Source: Adiantum capillus-veneris (Eukaryota; Streptophyta; Polypodiopsida; Polypodiales; Pteridaceae). From it: 64,000 bases of DNA. The position numbers and the translations under genes were made by a program. Of this stretch, positions 40,776 to 51,430 are shown in pieces (position 1 is the first letter of the stretch; every line of letters starts with the position of its first letter). The notes beneath the pieces are model-generated. The model did not search any database and was not told the origin of the DNA. It was given only the letters and a program-made list of their open reading frames with translations. The stretch is from assembly GCA_014529385.2 (NCBI GenBank), contig CM043952.1:52509119-52573118 (forward strand). Reading direction: 5' to 3'.

Positions 40776-41722
40776 ATGGCAAGTGTTTCTTTCCCCACGT
40801 TCAGTGGAAAGAAGGGAGAGGATCTCACCACTGACTTTTTGGATGATTTCGACATTGCTTGTATCGTCTCCAACAAAGATGATGATGCTTCACGACTTAG
40901 AATTTTTCCTCTACTAATGAAAGTAGAGGCAAAGTCCTGGTATAATGCATTGCCCCAGGCCACCAAGAATTCATGGGATATGTTAATGGCTACTTTTGTA
41001 AAGAGGTTTGGTGGAGGCACAACCTCGGAGAGGCTATGGCAGTTACTGACAGAATTAAAGCAGGGAGGCCTGCTGGAGTATGCCACCTATGAGTCCAAAT
41101 TTGTGGACTTATGGGAGAGATGGGTTGCCTCGCTGGAGGAAGGTGAAGGAGCACCTAATTTCCTAAAGAAGGACCGTTTCATTGCTGGTCTATAGTCTCC
41201 GCTTAGAGAGAAGGTGAAGGGAAGGTTTCCTGCAACATATGAGTTGGCAGTCGAAGTAGCCCGCCTTAAAGACAAGAAGCTACGCATGCAAGCAAGAGTA
41301 AATGAGTCAGAGGAAACAAGCTCGGCCCAACCAACCCCAGTGACTGCAACAGCCAATCATAGAGTCCAACCACAGGAGGCATCAGAAGAGCAAGACCCGC
41401 TGAGTCGTATCCCCACCCAACTAGAGAGTTTATCTGTGCATCTAGTGCAGCAAGGGCATGCACTTGGCAAGAACCCAGAACAAGGAAGAGGACAACGAAG
41501 GCAGAACCCAGAGTACCACTGTTACAACTACGGGGAAGATGGCCATGAAATCTACTATTTCCCACACCCGAGGAGGCAGAATTTCAATAGAGGGGGGAGA
41601 CAGAATCAGATCTCTCCACTAAGAACACCACCGCCACTCAGGCAACCAATCCCACCTGTTCAAATCCCACCACTAGCGGTGCAACCACAGCTAGCCAGGG
41701 CCAGTTCAACGCCAGTCACCAA
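40776..41722 (+). pseudogene. C1 gag, interrupted
   Basis: MASVSFPTFSGKKGEDL starts a retrotransposon-gag capsid (residues 1-140: WYNALPQATK, FGGGTTSERLW, YATYESKFVDLWERW). A TAG at 41193-41195 interrupts it, where C2 reads Trp. The zinc knuckle near 41517 reads CYNYGEDGHEIYYF, so two cysteines are lost, whereas C2 keeps CYNCREDGHGMYYC. The frame shifts by one base before the X region. C2 is unshifted here. It forms the particle in principle, but this copy could not. Confidence 0.8.
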
Positions 41723-43226
41723 TGCAACCACCGCCACAATCACCACTTACAATCATCCTACGCCCACCATCAATTGGTACCCGCACACCAAGTATCATTG
41801 GTCTTGCAGAAGAGGTCAAGATGAAGGTAACCGAAGAAGGATCAAGTGAGAAGTTTATTCAAAGAACTGAAGCAGTGGAACAAGGGGTTAAAGAATCAAA
41901 AGATGCTACCCAGGTGGGGGAGGTAAGTCAAGAAAATTGTGTTACAAATGTGAGTACATCTTTAACCTTGAATGAAATAGGCACCAAAGCAATCAATCGA
42001 CAACATTGGGCCATAAGCGTAAGAAGGTGTAAAGTGTTGATTAGGCCTCGTCAGAGTAAGAGGAATGCAAAGGGCATGAAAGATACAAGAGAAGAGGAAA
42101 ACCAGCCTGCTAGCAAGGCTTTGCAGAAGGTGGACAACATATCAATCAAAGGGGAGGGCTTTGAAAACGGAAGCCTATGCACCAGCATGGACCCAGGACA
42201 GTGTAGCAAGCTAAAGGAATCTTGCATCAAGGCAGTTTCACTTGAGGACCATAACGAAGAGGTAAGTATGACTGAAGGTGTGGAGTTGGATATTTCTCCA
42301 GAGGCTTGGCAGCCGAGCAAGACTTTATTGTGTAGTGTTATAGACTTAGAGATGGGTAATGCCTCTAGTCTACTGAAGGGTGTTATAAACTTGGAGATGG
42401 GTAATGCCTCCAGTTTATGTGAGGATGTTCATCGTAAGTTTGATGATCAATATGTTGCCAACCTTTTAAGGATGTTCCAAACTCCTCCACAACACAGCAT
42501 TGTGTTTGCATGGGATGCATCAGACCTATGGCTATGGCTAGCTGCTATAACATATAGAGAGAAGATCAGCATGGAGATAAGAGCAAAGGAGCCATGGATA
42601 GACAAAAGCCTGATAGAATGCAAGAATGAAGACCTCATTCGCAATTTGGTACAATTTTTTACAAATAGTGCATCCTCTCTTTGGAGAAAGGTAAGTGGAT
42701 TACGCTTGAATTTAAGCCGCAAGGTAGGTGCTTGCTATTAGCATCAGTAAAGGAAGCTGACATGTTTGAGCACACCCAAAAGAAGCATGATATGCTCGCA
42801 GTTTTTTCTAGTCATGGCAGTAATCAGGATTCTAAAGACAACTTGAGCTCACCACACCAACAAGGCGGCCATATATGGTGGATTCTTGGTACACTCTTGG
42901 GAATCATAATTTTCAGTTCTGTCTTTGCAGGAGCCAAGATGCTCATTTCCCCTCTCGCTACTGGTGGTTACAAATTTGGTCCAATTTGGCATGCAAATTT
43001 TATTGTTCAGACATTGCAGACAATGATCCTATTTTTCACTTGGGATCCAGGAGGACACTGGCACAAAGTTCTGGAAGCCATGGGCTTCCCCTTTAATCAA
43101 CCGACACTATTCCAAGGAACAAGTTATCACTCGGACCTGTTACAAATTCATGAATATCCCAGAAATCTCACCAATGGCCAAATGGAATGGCTAGTTCAGA
43201 AGGCAACTCGATATCGGATCCTATAG
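41723..43226 (+). pseudogene. C1 Gag extension X with a transmembrane segment
   Basis: I recognise no known domain. The frame 41722-42741 is continuous with gag in C2. It contains a repeated LEMGNASSL motif, a tryptophan-rich stretch (FAWDASDLWLWLAA), and after a 1-bp deletion near 42730 it continues with a strong transmembrane helix (IWWILGTLLGIIIFSSVF, 42869-42931). A second hydrophobic patch (MILFFTW) follows, then about 70 polar residues ending at TAG near 43225. C2 has CAG at that stop. Position and topology recall env-like frames, but there is no signal peptide or fusion motif to support that. Confidence 0.6.
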
Positions 43227-43291
43227 CTAAGCGAAAGAAGAAACAGATGAGCTAGAGGCATGAATGCCTCTAGCCAAAAGGGGAGGGCTAA

Positions 43292-44603
43292 TGATGGGGG
43301 CTTTTCACAAGCCAAGCTCCCATACCCCTCTACTCTCGTCCCCACCCCATGAAAACCCCCTCTTAGGGAGGGAGTGATAAAAAGCATTGAAAAAAGTAAG
43401 AAAAAAATAAGTATGATTATGTAAATATATAAGAAAGGTAAAATAGGTCACCTCATGCCTGCGGGGTAGCCCATCCCCACATTGCCTCCTTTTTCTTCAC
43501 TGTTGCCCCGCCGCGTGTCCCTTTTCCTCTCCTCCACTCAAAAGGTCAACCCCCTCTCTCTTCCCCTTGTCCTTTCTCCTTTCTCTTTCCCCTCAAGCTA
43601 CCCCACCTCTCACCAATAATGCATTATAACTCACCAATAATGCACCCTAACTCACATGCAACTTATGCTATCTTCCAAAACAGTATACCCCACCCCCCTT
43701 TTCTCTCTCCTACACTCTCCCATGATCCAAATACCCCCCTCTCTCTCTAAAATTCGAAATCTCTCTTGTCTTGTAGCCAGATGGCCTCCCCCACACTCAC
43801 ACACACTCAATTTCACTGAAAAAGGTGCCCATAGACCCATCCCCACCCAGTCGTTACCCGATTTTATTGTGTTCACACACATCTGCACACAGATTCACCT
43901 CTTAACACACTCCCCTCTCTCCCCTCTTGTAATTACTTTATTCTCCATGTCACCTCTCACTTTTTTTCATCAACCCATCTCTCTCTCTTAGTCTCTCTCT
44001 CATGAGACTGCTGTTCTGGCACATATACACACAGCCAGACCAGTGGGGCCCACAGTCACATGGCCTATGTAGATAATGATTTCTTCATTTCTAAATTCTG
44101 GAATTTCTCCCCCCTCCTCCCCTATATAAAGAGGGGTCACCATCACACTAAATACACACACAACATCACCAAAGAACACACTATGCACTGTGTGTGCCTA
44201 GTGCACACACACACACCCACACCATCACCATCACCATCACCGCAATCACCATGCTCGTCTTGAGCATGATCTCTACACCCTTGGCTATGGAAGATGAAGG
44301 GCAACTATATGAAGGATGATGGCCATAACCCTCGTGCGAGTCTTCGCCATCAACTCCCACCTATCCGCCATGTGCTCTACCACTCTCTCCCTTCTCATTC
44401 CCCTACCCTATGCTCCCCATTTCATCGCCTTATTCTCTAAATAAAGCTTGAGGTTTTGTGAGTATGTTTTCTTGCAATGTTTTGCCCATGTGAGGTGTGC
44501 GGAATCGCCACCTAATCTTGTGTTTGGAGTGAGCTTGTGTATGTGTGAAGGGTGTGCGGATTCGCCATCCTTTTGTGGTGCCTAAGTACTAAGCCGCTAT
44601 ACC

Positions 44604-44683
<80 letters not shown>

Positions 44684-44889
44684 CTCATTCCCTTTCCTCT
44701 TCATCATTACTCCCAAGCATCCATCTCTCTTGGATGAAAACTTTGTTATGGTGGTGTGTTGTTTGCGTCCTAGCCGCTGAAGCTAGGTGGTGCCCCCTAT
44801 TTGCTTTACCTTGACAGGCTCGAGGCGCGCCATTCGGTCCCCGGTGTTTTAGAGGCCGTCGGGGGTTCGGGGTTCGCTTTGCTCTCATC
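43292..44889 (+). repeat. C1 3' LTR
   Basis: Begins TGATGGGGGCTTTTCAC after a purine tract (AAAAGGGGAGGGCTAA, 43277-43291) and ends CTCTCATC. It matches 37866-39430. It carries an extra ATAACTCACCAATAATGCA-type duplication near 43615-43645 and a longer CT array. Confidence 0.92.
44609..44680. repeat. CT microsatellite in C1 3' LTR
   Basis: About 36 uninterrupted CT units at the position equivalent to 39163-39220. Confidence 0.95.
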
Positions 44890-45130
44890 ACTTTGTTGGG
44901 AAAAAAGAATATTCTTGGCAAAAGAAAGTCCATTTTTTTCTCAATCAATTAATCTTGCTGAAGAAGTAGAAGATGAGGAGGAGGAAGCCTTTTTGCAGGC
45001 TAATCTGATTGTAGTCCAGTTTTTGAGGTGGATATTGCAAGTATCTTACAAAAAGAATAGGAACCTGAAGAGATTGTTGAGGAACTTGTTATGGGTCAGG
45101 AAATTCAGGGATCCGGCGTACTTAGGTTGA
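44890..45130 (+). pseudogene. Tat element linker resumed after C1
   Basis: Right of C1 the Tat reading continues with SLCWEKRIFLAKESPFF and EEVEDEEEEAFLQANL, an acidic spacer usual between protease and RT. It shows that C1 interrupted one element and did not join two. Confidence 0.6.
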
Positions 45131-45139
45131 TGTATCAAA

Positions 45140-46740
45140 GTGTATCTTCTAGTACCAAAGAAGAAGTTCAACAAGAATACCAGAGACATGGTGGATAAGA
45201 TCTATAACAAGAGGTTTGATGGCTCTAAAAGAGTTCAACAGGATGAACTAAAGGAGTTGAATTTAGGCACTGAGGATGATCCTAAAATGGTCAATGTCAG
45301 TATTTATGTAAATGGAGAATTACTACAGGATTTGTTGTAGTTGTTGCTAGAATATAAGGATGTATTTTCTTGGGATTACTCAAATGTCAAAGGAATTGAA
45401 TCAATGTTGCATTAGCATCGTATTAATATGAGGAAAGATGCAGTTGCAATTGTGCAGCAAAGGTATATGATGAACCCTAACTTTGCTCAATAGGTAAAGC
45501 AAGAAACTGATAAGCTATTGAGCAGTTGGGTTTATCAAACCAATCCATGAGGTTACATGGTTATCACCAATCATTGTGGTACCAAAGAAAAATGGAAAGA
45601 TTAGAGTATGTGTTGATTACATGAAGTTAAATGCAGCTACTATCACTGATCCTTTTCCAATTCCCTTTTGTGATGCCATATTGGATACAGTAGCAATGAA
45701 GGAGATGTATAGTTTTCTCGATGGTTTCTCAAGGTACAATCAAATTAAAGTCGCTGAGGAGGATTACTACAAAACAACCTTCATAACAGATTGGGGAGCT
45801 TTTGCATCTACAATTATGAATTTTGGTCTCAAGAATGGACCACCATCATTTAATTTTACAGCTTATAAAACATTTGAGCCTTATTTGCAAGATATTTTTG
45901 TGGACGACTTCTCAGTTTTTGGTAAAAGGAATTTACATCTTTAACATCTAAAGTTGTGTTTTGAAAGGTGTCGGATATTCAGATTATCCTTAATCCTTGC
46001 AAAAGTGTAATCGCTCCCAGAAGTGGTGTTTTCTTAGGCCATGTGGTATCTCAGGAAGGGATGTCCATTGATGTAAAGAAGATTGAGGTGATTCAATTAG
46101 CTCAAGCATCTAACAATGTCAAAGAATTGAGCAGATTTTTGGGACAAGTCAAATGGCATAGTAGGTTCAACAGATACTTAGCCAATGTATGCATGCCTCT
46201 TACTCACTTGTCCAAAAAACATGTAGATTTTGTATGGTCTGAACCTCAAGAAAAATCATTTCAGATTTTAAAGAGAATGTTGTCAGTTGCTCCTATATTA
46301 AAACCTCGAGATTGGGTATTACCATTCCATGTTTTTGTTGATGCCTCGAATGTATCTATTGGAGCTTTTTTGATGCAAGAAAAGACCTAAGGGTGGTTCC
46401 AACCTGTGTATTATGCAAGCAGAGTGTTAACCTCTGCAGAGAGGAATTATGCAGTTACTCAGAGAGAAGATTTAGGGATGGTTTATGCTTTGAATAAGTT
46501 TGGGCATTACTTTTTATGCAAGTGGGTTATATTTCATGTGACCATCAAGCTTTGTTATACCTTATCAAGAAGCCTTTACTTACAGGAAGGCTCGCAAGGT
46601 GGATTTTGCTATTATAGGAATTTGACTTTATAATTGTTCATACACCTAGAAAGAGCATGCCATAGCTGATTATCTAAGGAGGATTGAGATAGGAGAACAG
46701 CCTATAGGTGTTCAGGATGATCTTCCATATGCAGAATTAT
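45140..46740 (+). pseudogene. Tat element RT and RNase H remnant
   Basis: RT is clear at 45576-45944: VPKKNGKIRVCVDYMKLN, then EMYSFLDGFSRYNQIKVAEEDYYKTTF, and the catalytic DIFVDDFSVFGK, with two or three residues missing just before VDD. It continues at 45968 (LGHVVSQEGMSIDVKKIE, FLGQVKWHSRFNRY). RNase H has FHVFVDASNVSIGAFLM (46325) and NYAVTQREDLGMVYAL (46444), ending near 46690. Stops include TAG for glutamine (45493) and TAA near 46388. Wording such as LKNGPPSF is that of plant Tat elements. Confidence 0.85.
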
Positions 46741-46780
46741 CTAAAGTTTAGAGCTCTATATTGATTCATGGTATGACCAA

Positions 46781-48095
46781 ATGCTAATTTTCTTAATTGA
46801 TCGCATCATGCCAACTGAGTTTTCTACATACCAAAGGAGGAAATTTGCTCTTACTAGCAGACCTTTCTTGGTTATTGTTGGAGCCTTGTATAAAAAAGGA
46901 ATTGATCATGTAATTAGGAGATGTGTACCTGATTTTGAGCAATCAACTGTTTTGCAAGAAGCTCATTTTGGGGCAGCAGGAGGTCATTTTCCAAGAGATA
47001 TTACAGGTAAAAAGGTTTTGCAGCTAGTTTATGATGGCCTATTGTATTGAAGGATTCTCATTCCTATGCAAAAATTTGTATGATATGTCAACAGTTTGGT
47101 CAGCCTGATTCTAGGGATAGGATGACATATCATCCTATTTCACCATTAAAACCATTTTAGAAGTGGGGTATGGATCTTGTTGGACCTGTAGAACCTAGTA
47201 CCAATAAGGGGTTCAAGTATATTTTAGTTGCCACTAATTATTGTACTAAGTGGGTGGAAGCTGCTGCTTTAAAAGGTAACAAGGCTCAGAGTGTAGCTAA
47301 GTTCCTGTATCACAACATTATGACCAGATTTGATTGTCCTGTTGAGTTGGTGAGTGATAAGGTGACACATTTTCTGGATGAAGTACTTTTTGAGCTTACA
47401 AAAACTCACATGATTATGCACAAAAAATCTACAGTTTTTCACCCTCAGGCCAATGGACTAGCTGAAAGCACTAACAAAACACTCATTAAAATTTTGAAGA
47501 AGATTGTTCAGGAGAATAAGGACTGGGATGAAAAGTTGGATTCTTCTTTGTGGTCTTTCAAAACAGCCTTTAAGGTGACTACAGGTATGACTCCTTTCAG
47601 ATTAGTACGTGGTCTTGAGGCTGTGGTTCCTATGGAGTTTGTGGTCCCTAGTCTCAGAGTGTCACTGCTGAGAAAATGACTCCTAAATTTTCAGTTCAGC
47701 ATAGAAGTAAGTATTTGATGCAATTGGAGGAAGACAGGTTGGTGAGTTCCTACATTACAGAGGTAATTCAAAGAATAAGTAAAGCTTGGGTGAGTATGAA
47801 TGTCAAATTCGAAGTTTTTCAGGTTGGAGATTGGGTTATGCTTTACAATTCTAGATTGGGTTCTCATCATGGTACGCTAAATTTGAGATATAAAGGACCT
47901 TATTAGATTGTGCAATATTTGGGTCAAGGAACATTCATTGTAGCAGATGTACTTGGCACTAGAGTAGACAAACCTGTGAATGGTTTTAGGCATAAAAAGT
48001 TTCAAGGAAAGCCACCTCATTTGGATTGGCTTAAACCTACTGTTGCATATTCTGCTTGGTGTCAAGTTGGTGAGCTCTTCCCTCATCCAATGTAG
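46781..48095 (+). pseudogene. Tat element integrase remnant
   Basis: The zinc-binding part is present (EAHFGAAGGHFPRD, then CMICQQFG after a frameshift). The catalytic core is at 47170-47679 with MDLVGPVEPS (first Asp), ELVSDKVTHF (second Asp) and NGLAESTNKTL (Glu). There are exactly 35 residues between the last two, as in active enzymes. The C-terminal part QVGDWVMLYN and LRYKGPY lies at 47822-47905, followed by a TAG where Gln is expected. Frameshifts and stops make it inactive. Confidence 0.85.
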
Positions 48096-48250
48096 CAGGT
48101 CAGTATTAAAACTTCACCACATAGTACTGGGTTGCTATTTAGATTCTGGGTAGGATTTTACTGGCTCAAAGTTTACTGCCTTGGAATTTACTGTATCCGA
48201 TAACAGTTTATCAGATTTCTTAAACAATGATTGGATAATTAAGCTTTAAA

Positions 48251-50470
48251 GTGCGTGTGAACTATTCTCCACTAAGGGCTATCATGAGAGTAAGGGAGGA
48301 ATCAATCAACTCACTCACTTTCAAACATTGTGGCTCATGTGTGGCTTATCACGTCAACCGCTCCTCCATGTATAAGCAACAACCTTTCAAGATTTCTTCG
48401 CTCTCCACACCCACCATGCCTAAATCTAAAGCAGCTCTAGCTATGAAGCCCTTGCCTGCTGATGACGACCAAGGAGATTCATGAAAGTTGCGACCAAGGT
48501 GGAAGGGTGTCATCTTGAGAGTCGATGTTTCTGACCTTGAAGATGACATTGAGGTGTTACCAGAAGAAAAAGCAGCCCCTTTATCTTCCAGCAAGACGCT
48601 GCAAAGCCTCATGGAGCCTTTTATTTACTTCAAGGTGGAAATCAACTTTCAGGCTGAAAGGAATGAAAAGTGGTTAAAATCTATGGGTTTGTATGAGTTT
48701 GCCACTTTGCCTTGGAATCAATGGAAAGTTAATATCTATGCAAAAACTCAGATAGAGCTATTAAGGAAAAGTAGAGGAGAAGTCGCAGAGAAGGTCACTC
48801 TAAGTCTTGGAGTTATTGCAAAGGTATTTTAGTTACCTTTTACTTCTGTAACTATTGTGCCTAAATGCCCTGATGATCATTTAAAGAAGGAATTTGGTCC
48901 ACTAGAGGTTGGTCGACAATACTTTAGGCTTAAGAATGTTGATTATTGCAGAAGGAAATAATTAAAGTGGTCTTTGGAAAAGTCTTGCAAAATATGATTA
49001 CAAGTCAAAAGATAATTGGGAACCTTTGTATTTTGTTGAGAGTGGAGGAAAGGTCAGTTGGGCTCACTGGGTTTATGATAGGATTCATGCAGAAATCTTT
49101 AGTACTGATAAGAGGAAAACTCAGTGTAGTAGCAGGTTGTCTGGATTTCTATCAACTTTGTTTGCCTTTTCCTTAAAGGTGGATGCAATAGAAGTTTTCG
49201 TACCTACTATCACTCCCATGCTTGAGTCAAATCTGGTGCACGGTCAGGGTAAGATATCTAAGAAATCAGACATGTTCACAGGTGATTTAGAGAAGTTGAA
49301 GACTTTGCAGGATTTGCTTGAAGCTGGTTATTCCGAAGAGGAAGCAAAGAAAGTTTTGACTAGTCCTGAGCATAGATTGATACTAGGTGACTTGTTGAAG
49401 AACTTGGATTTGGATGCTCAAACACCCAGTAGGGTAATTGGGAAGACTTTTACCATGCCCAAGAAACGGATGATTGGATGCTTCTATTCATGAAGTAGCC
49501 AAATCACTATATTTTTTTGCAATTGGCCCAAGTATTTCAAGAAAATTTAAATTTAGTATGTTTGATATGCCTACAACTGTAAGAATGCTACAAGCTTTAC
49601 AAGGTTTTGTTACTCATCAACAACATCAGATGGAGGAACAATTGTAGACTGTAGCTGATTCTGGAGTGTCCAAGGTCATGTTGCAGCAGTAATTGGATTT
49701 AGTAGAAGCCTTGAAATTGGAGTTAGTGGAGATGAAAGAGAAACATCAACAGGATTTACAGGGTCAATTACAATTGCATCAGCAGGAAGTGGCCAAGGTC
49801 AAGTTGTCCTTAGGGATGTTTCAAGATTGGACTAGGGATTTAGAAAGCAGGGTTAATTCTGAGTTATAAGAGCAGATTTCTATGAAAAATATAGAGTTAC
49901 ACGTTCAGAATGAGATGTTACAGTAGAGAAACAAGTGTTGGATCAGGAAGATATTGTTGTCAATGGGGTGCTTATGGATGAAGGGGATTTAAATGTGGTG
50001 AGACAACAGTTAGTGGACGGAATGCAAGATGTTTGGAAAGCTATGAGGGAGAGATCGACTTCTACAGTCAAGTATGCTTATGAGCCTGTCAAATCTGGGT
50101 TTGTAAGTACCTATGAATCTGATCTGATGCAGATTATAGAAGAGTTGAAGGAACTTTGTCTAAAGCAGTTGCATGATTAGAAGGGAAAAGAGTTGCACAA
50201 GGATGAAGCAATTTTCTTGGGATCAGATTTTGAAAAGAAGGACTTGGTTGATATAGCTGTCCAAACTGTGGAGACAGATGTTCAAGTTTAGAAGTCAAGT
50301 AATGAAGAGCATTTAGTGGAAGATAAATCTCAACAAGTGTTTGCAGTTGTTGAGGATATTGGAGATCAAAACATGACTAATGTGTTCGAAGATAAAGTTG
50401 TATTGGAAACAATCCTTGAAATTCTGATTGAAGATGTTCTTAAAGCAGATTTCACAGTTTAGGGTGGTCA
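48251..50470 (+). pseudogene. Tat element long 3' reading frame, function unknown
   Basis: Between integrase and the 3' LTR about 2.2 kb still reads as protein in sense orientation, with breaks. The pieces include KPLPADDDQGDS and RWKGVILRVDVSDLEDDIEVLPEE, a globular part at 48600-49490 (ESGGKVSWAHWVYDRIHAEIFSTD; LSGFLSTLFAFSL), and a glutamine-rich coiled coil at 49570-49900. An acidic tail runs to 50460. Extra frames in this position are known for the Tat group. I cannot assign a role to this one. Confidence 0.55.
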
Positions 50471-50558
50471 AGCTCAAATTTTTGTTTATCTCCTTTTGAT
50501 TAAGGGATGTGTGGATCCAAGTCGGATTTCAGAGAAATCCACCACCAGAACGTGCCAT

Positions 50559-50966
50559 TGCTGATAAGCACATCAACATGTCAGTTTAGTAGTCAGCCTG
50601 ATATGTTTTGCTGGTTAATTGGATATGCTCAGTCGGATTGTAATATGTCGGATTATAGTCAGTCGGATTGTAGTGAATCAGATATTTAACAGTTATTGTG
50701 TATCAAGATAGAGGTTGTTATAACTAGTTTCTGGTGAAACAGTCTATAAGCTTACTCTGCGCTCTCTAGAATCCGACTGAAATGGGATGAAGTTGTTTCT
50801 CTTTCCTTGATGAATGAAGTGATTCTAAGTTCTATTTTGAGTTACTATCTTGTTCCATCTTATCTCTTATGTGTATTACTTAACTGTTTCTAAATGAAAT
50901 TCAGAGTTTTGTGAGGTTATGGGTAGTGTTATGATTTAGTTTGGTCTGTGTTGATGAACCACAACA
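50559..50966 (+). repeat. Tat element 3' LTR
   Basis: 408 bp, TGCTGATAAG to CCACAACA, the partner of 35227-35637. No clear polypurine tract remains just before it. Confidence 0.9.
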
Positions 50967-51430
50967 CCCATAGACTCTACATATCCTTTGTCTCCCCAAT
51001 ACAATTCCATTTCTAGACTCGTCAAATTCCTTTACTGGTGGAAGAGACACTCCTCTTCCTCACTCGTCAGGTTCCCTCATCTTCTTAGCTCACTTGATTC
51101 ATTGGCCCCTCTGACTTGTTTCCACAAATTTGTCAAGATCATCTATTTCTTTGCAACTCTCAGGTATAGCTATGTGAAATCCCACTAAAGAGTTATCCGT
51201 GGTATTCAACACTAACTTTGGTTTTGATGCGGGGTCCTTGAGCTATGGTCCGTGCTCGTGACTGGAATCTAGCTCTTTTTGTTCCTAGTTTGGTAGGAAT
51301 ACTGGTGTAAGTGGGACAAGGATCACACTCTTAGGTTTTCCAACCTTTGGTTCTAGTAAAGCTTGGGTTGTTTGAATCATTTTTAGGCACATTTCAAGTC
51401 TTTTCTTTCCTAGTTTTTCATATGAATATG
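50967..51430 (-). other. Gag-protease spacer of element B, no clear domain
   Basis: Right flank of the Tat element. Minus-strand frames are short and interrupted. It probably encoded the region between the gag tail and the protease. Confidence 0.4.

Larger units (their letters stand above)
37866..44889 (+). mobile_element. Element C1: pol-less LTR retrotransposon with Gag-X frame
   Basis: LTRs at 37866-39430 and 43292-44889 enclose a 3.86-kb interior. It holds several small pre-gag frames, a gag and a long unrecognised extension X, with no protease, RT or integrase. It splits the Tat element. The LTR pair is similar apart from a short duplicated CACCAATAATGCA block and different CT-repeat lengths, so it is younger than its host. 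A clean target duplication was not found (left flank CCTAT, right flank TCACT or ACTTT). It resembles known large non-autonomous LTR elements in needing enzymes in trans, but it has its own gag. Confidence 0.9.
35227..50966 (+). mobile_element. Tat-lineage Ty3/gypsy element, interrupted by C1
   Basis: LTRs at 35227-35637 and 50559-50966 enclose gag, protease, RT, RNase H, integrase and a long 3' reading frame, all on the plus strand. The RT and integrase sequences are of the plant Tat group. C1 (37866-44889) is inserted just after the protease. Without C1 the element is about 8.7 kb. Flanks are GCCCT on the left and CCCAT on the right, so the target duplication is CCC with a neighbouring mismatch. 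The LTRs differ at very roughly one base in ten, and all frames carry stops, so this copy is old. Confidence 0.9.
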
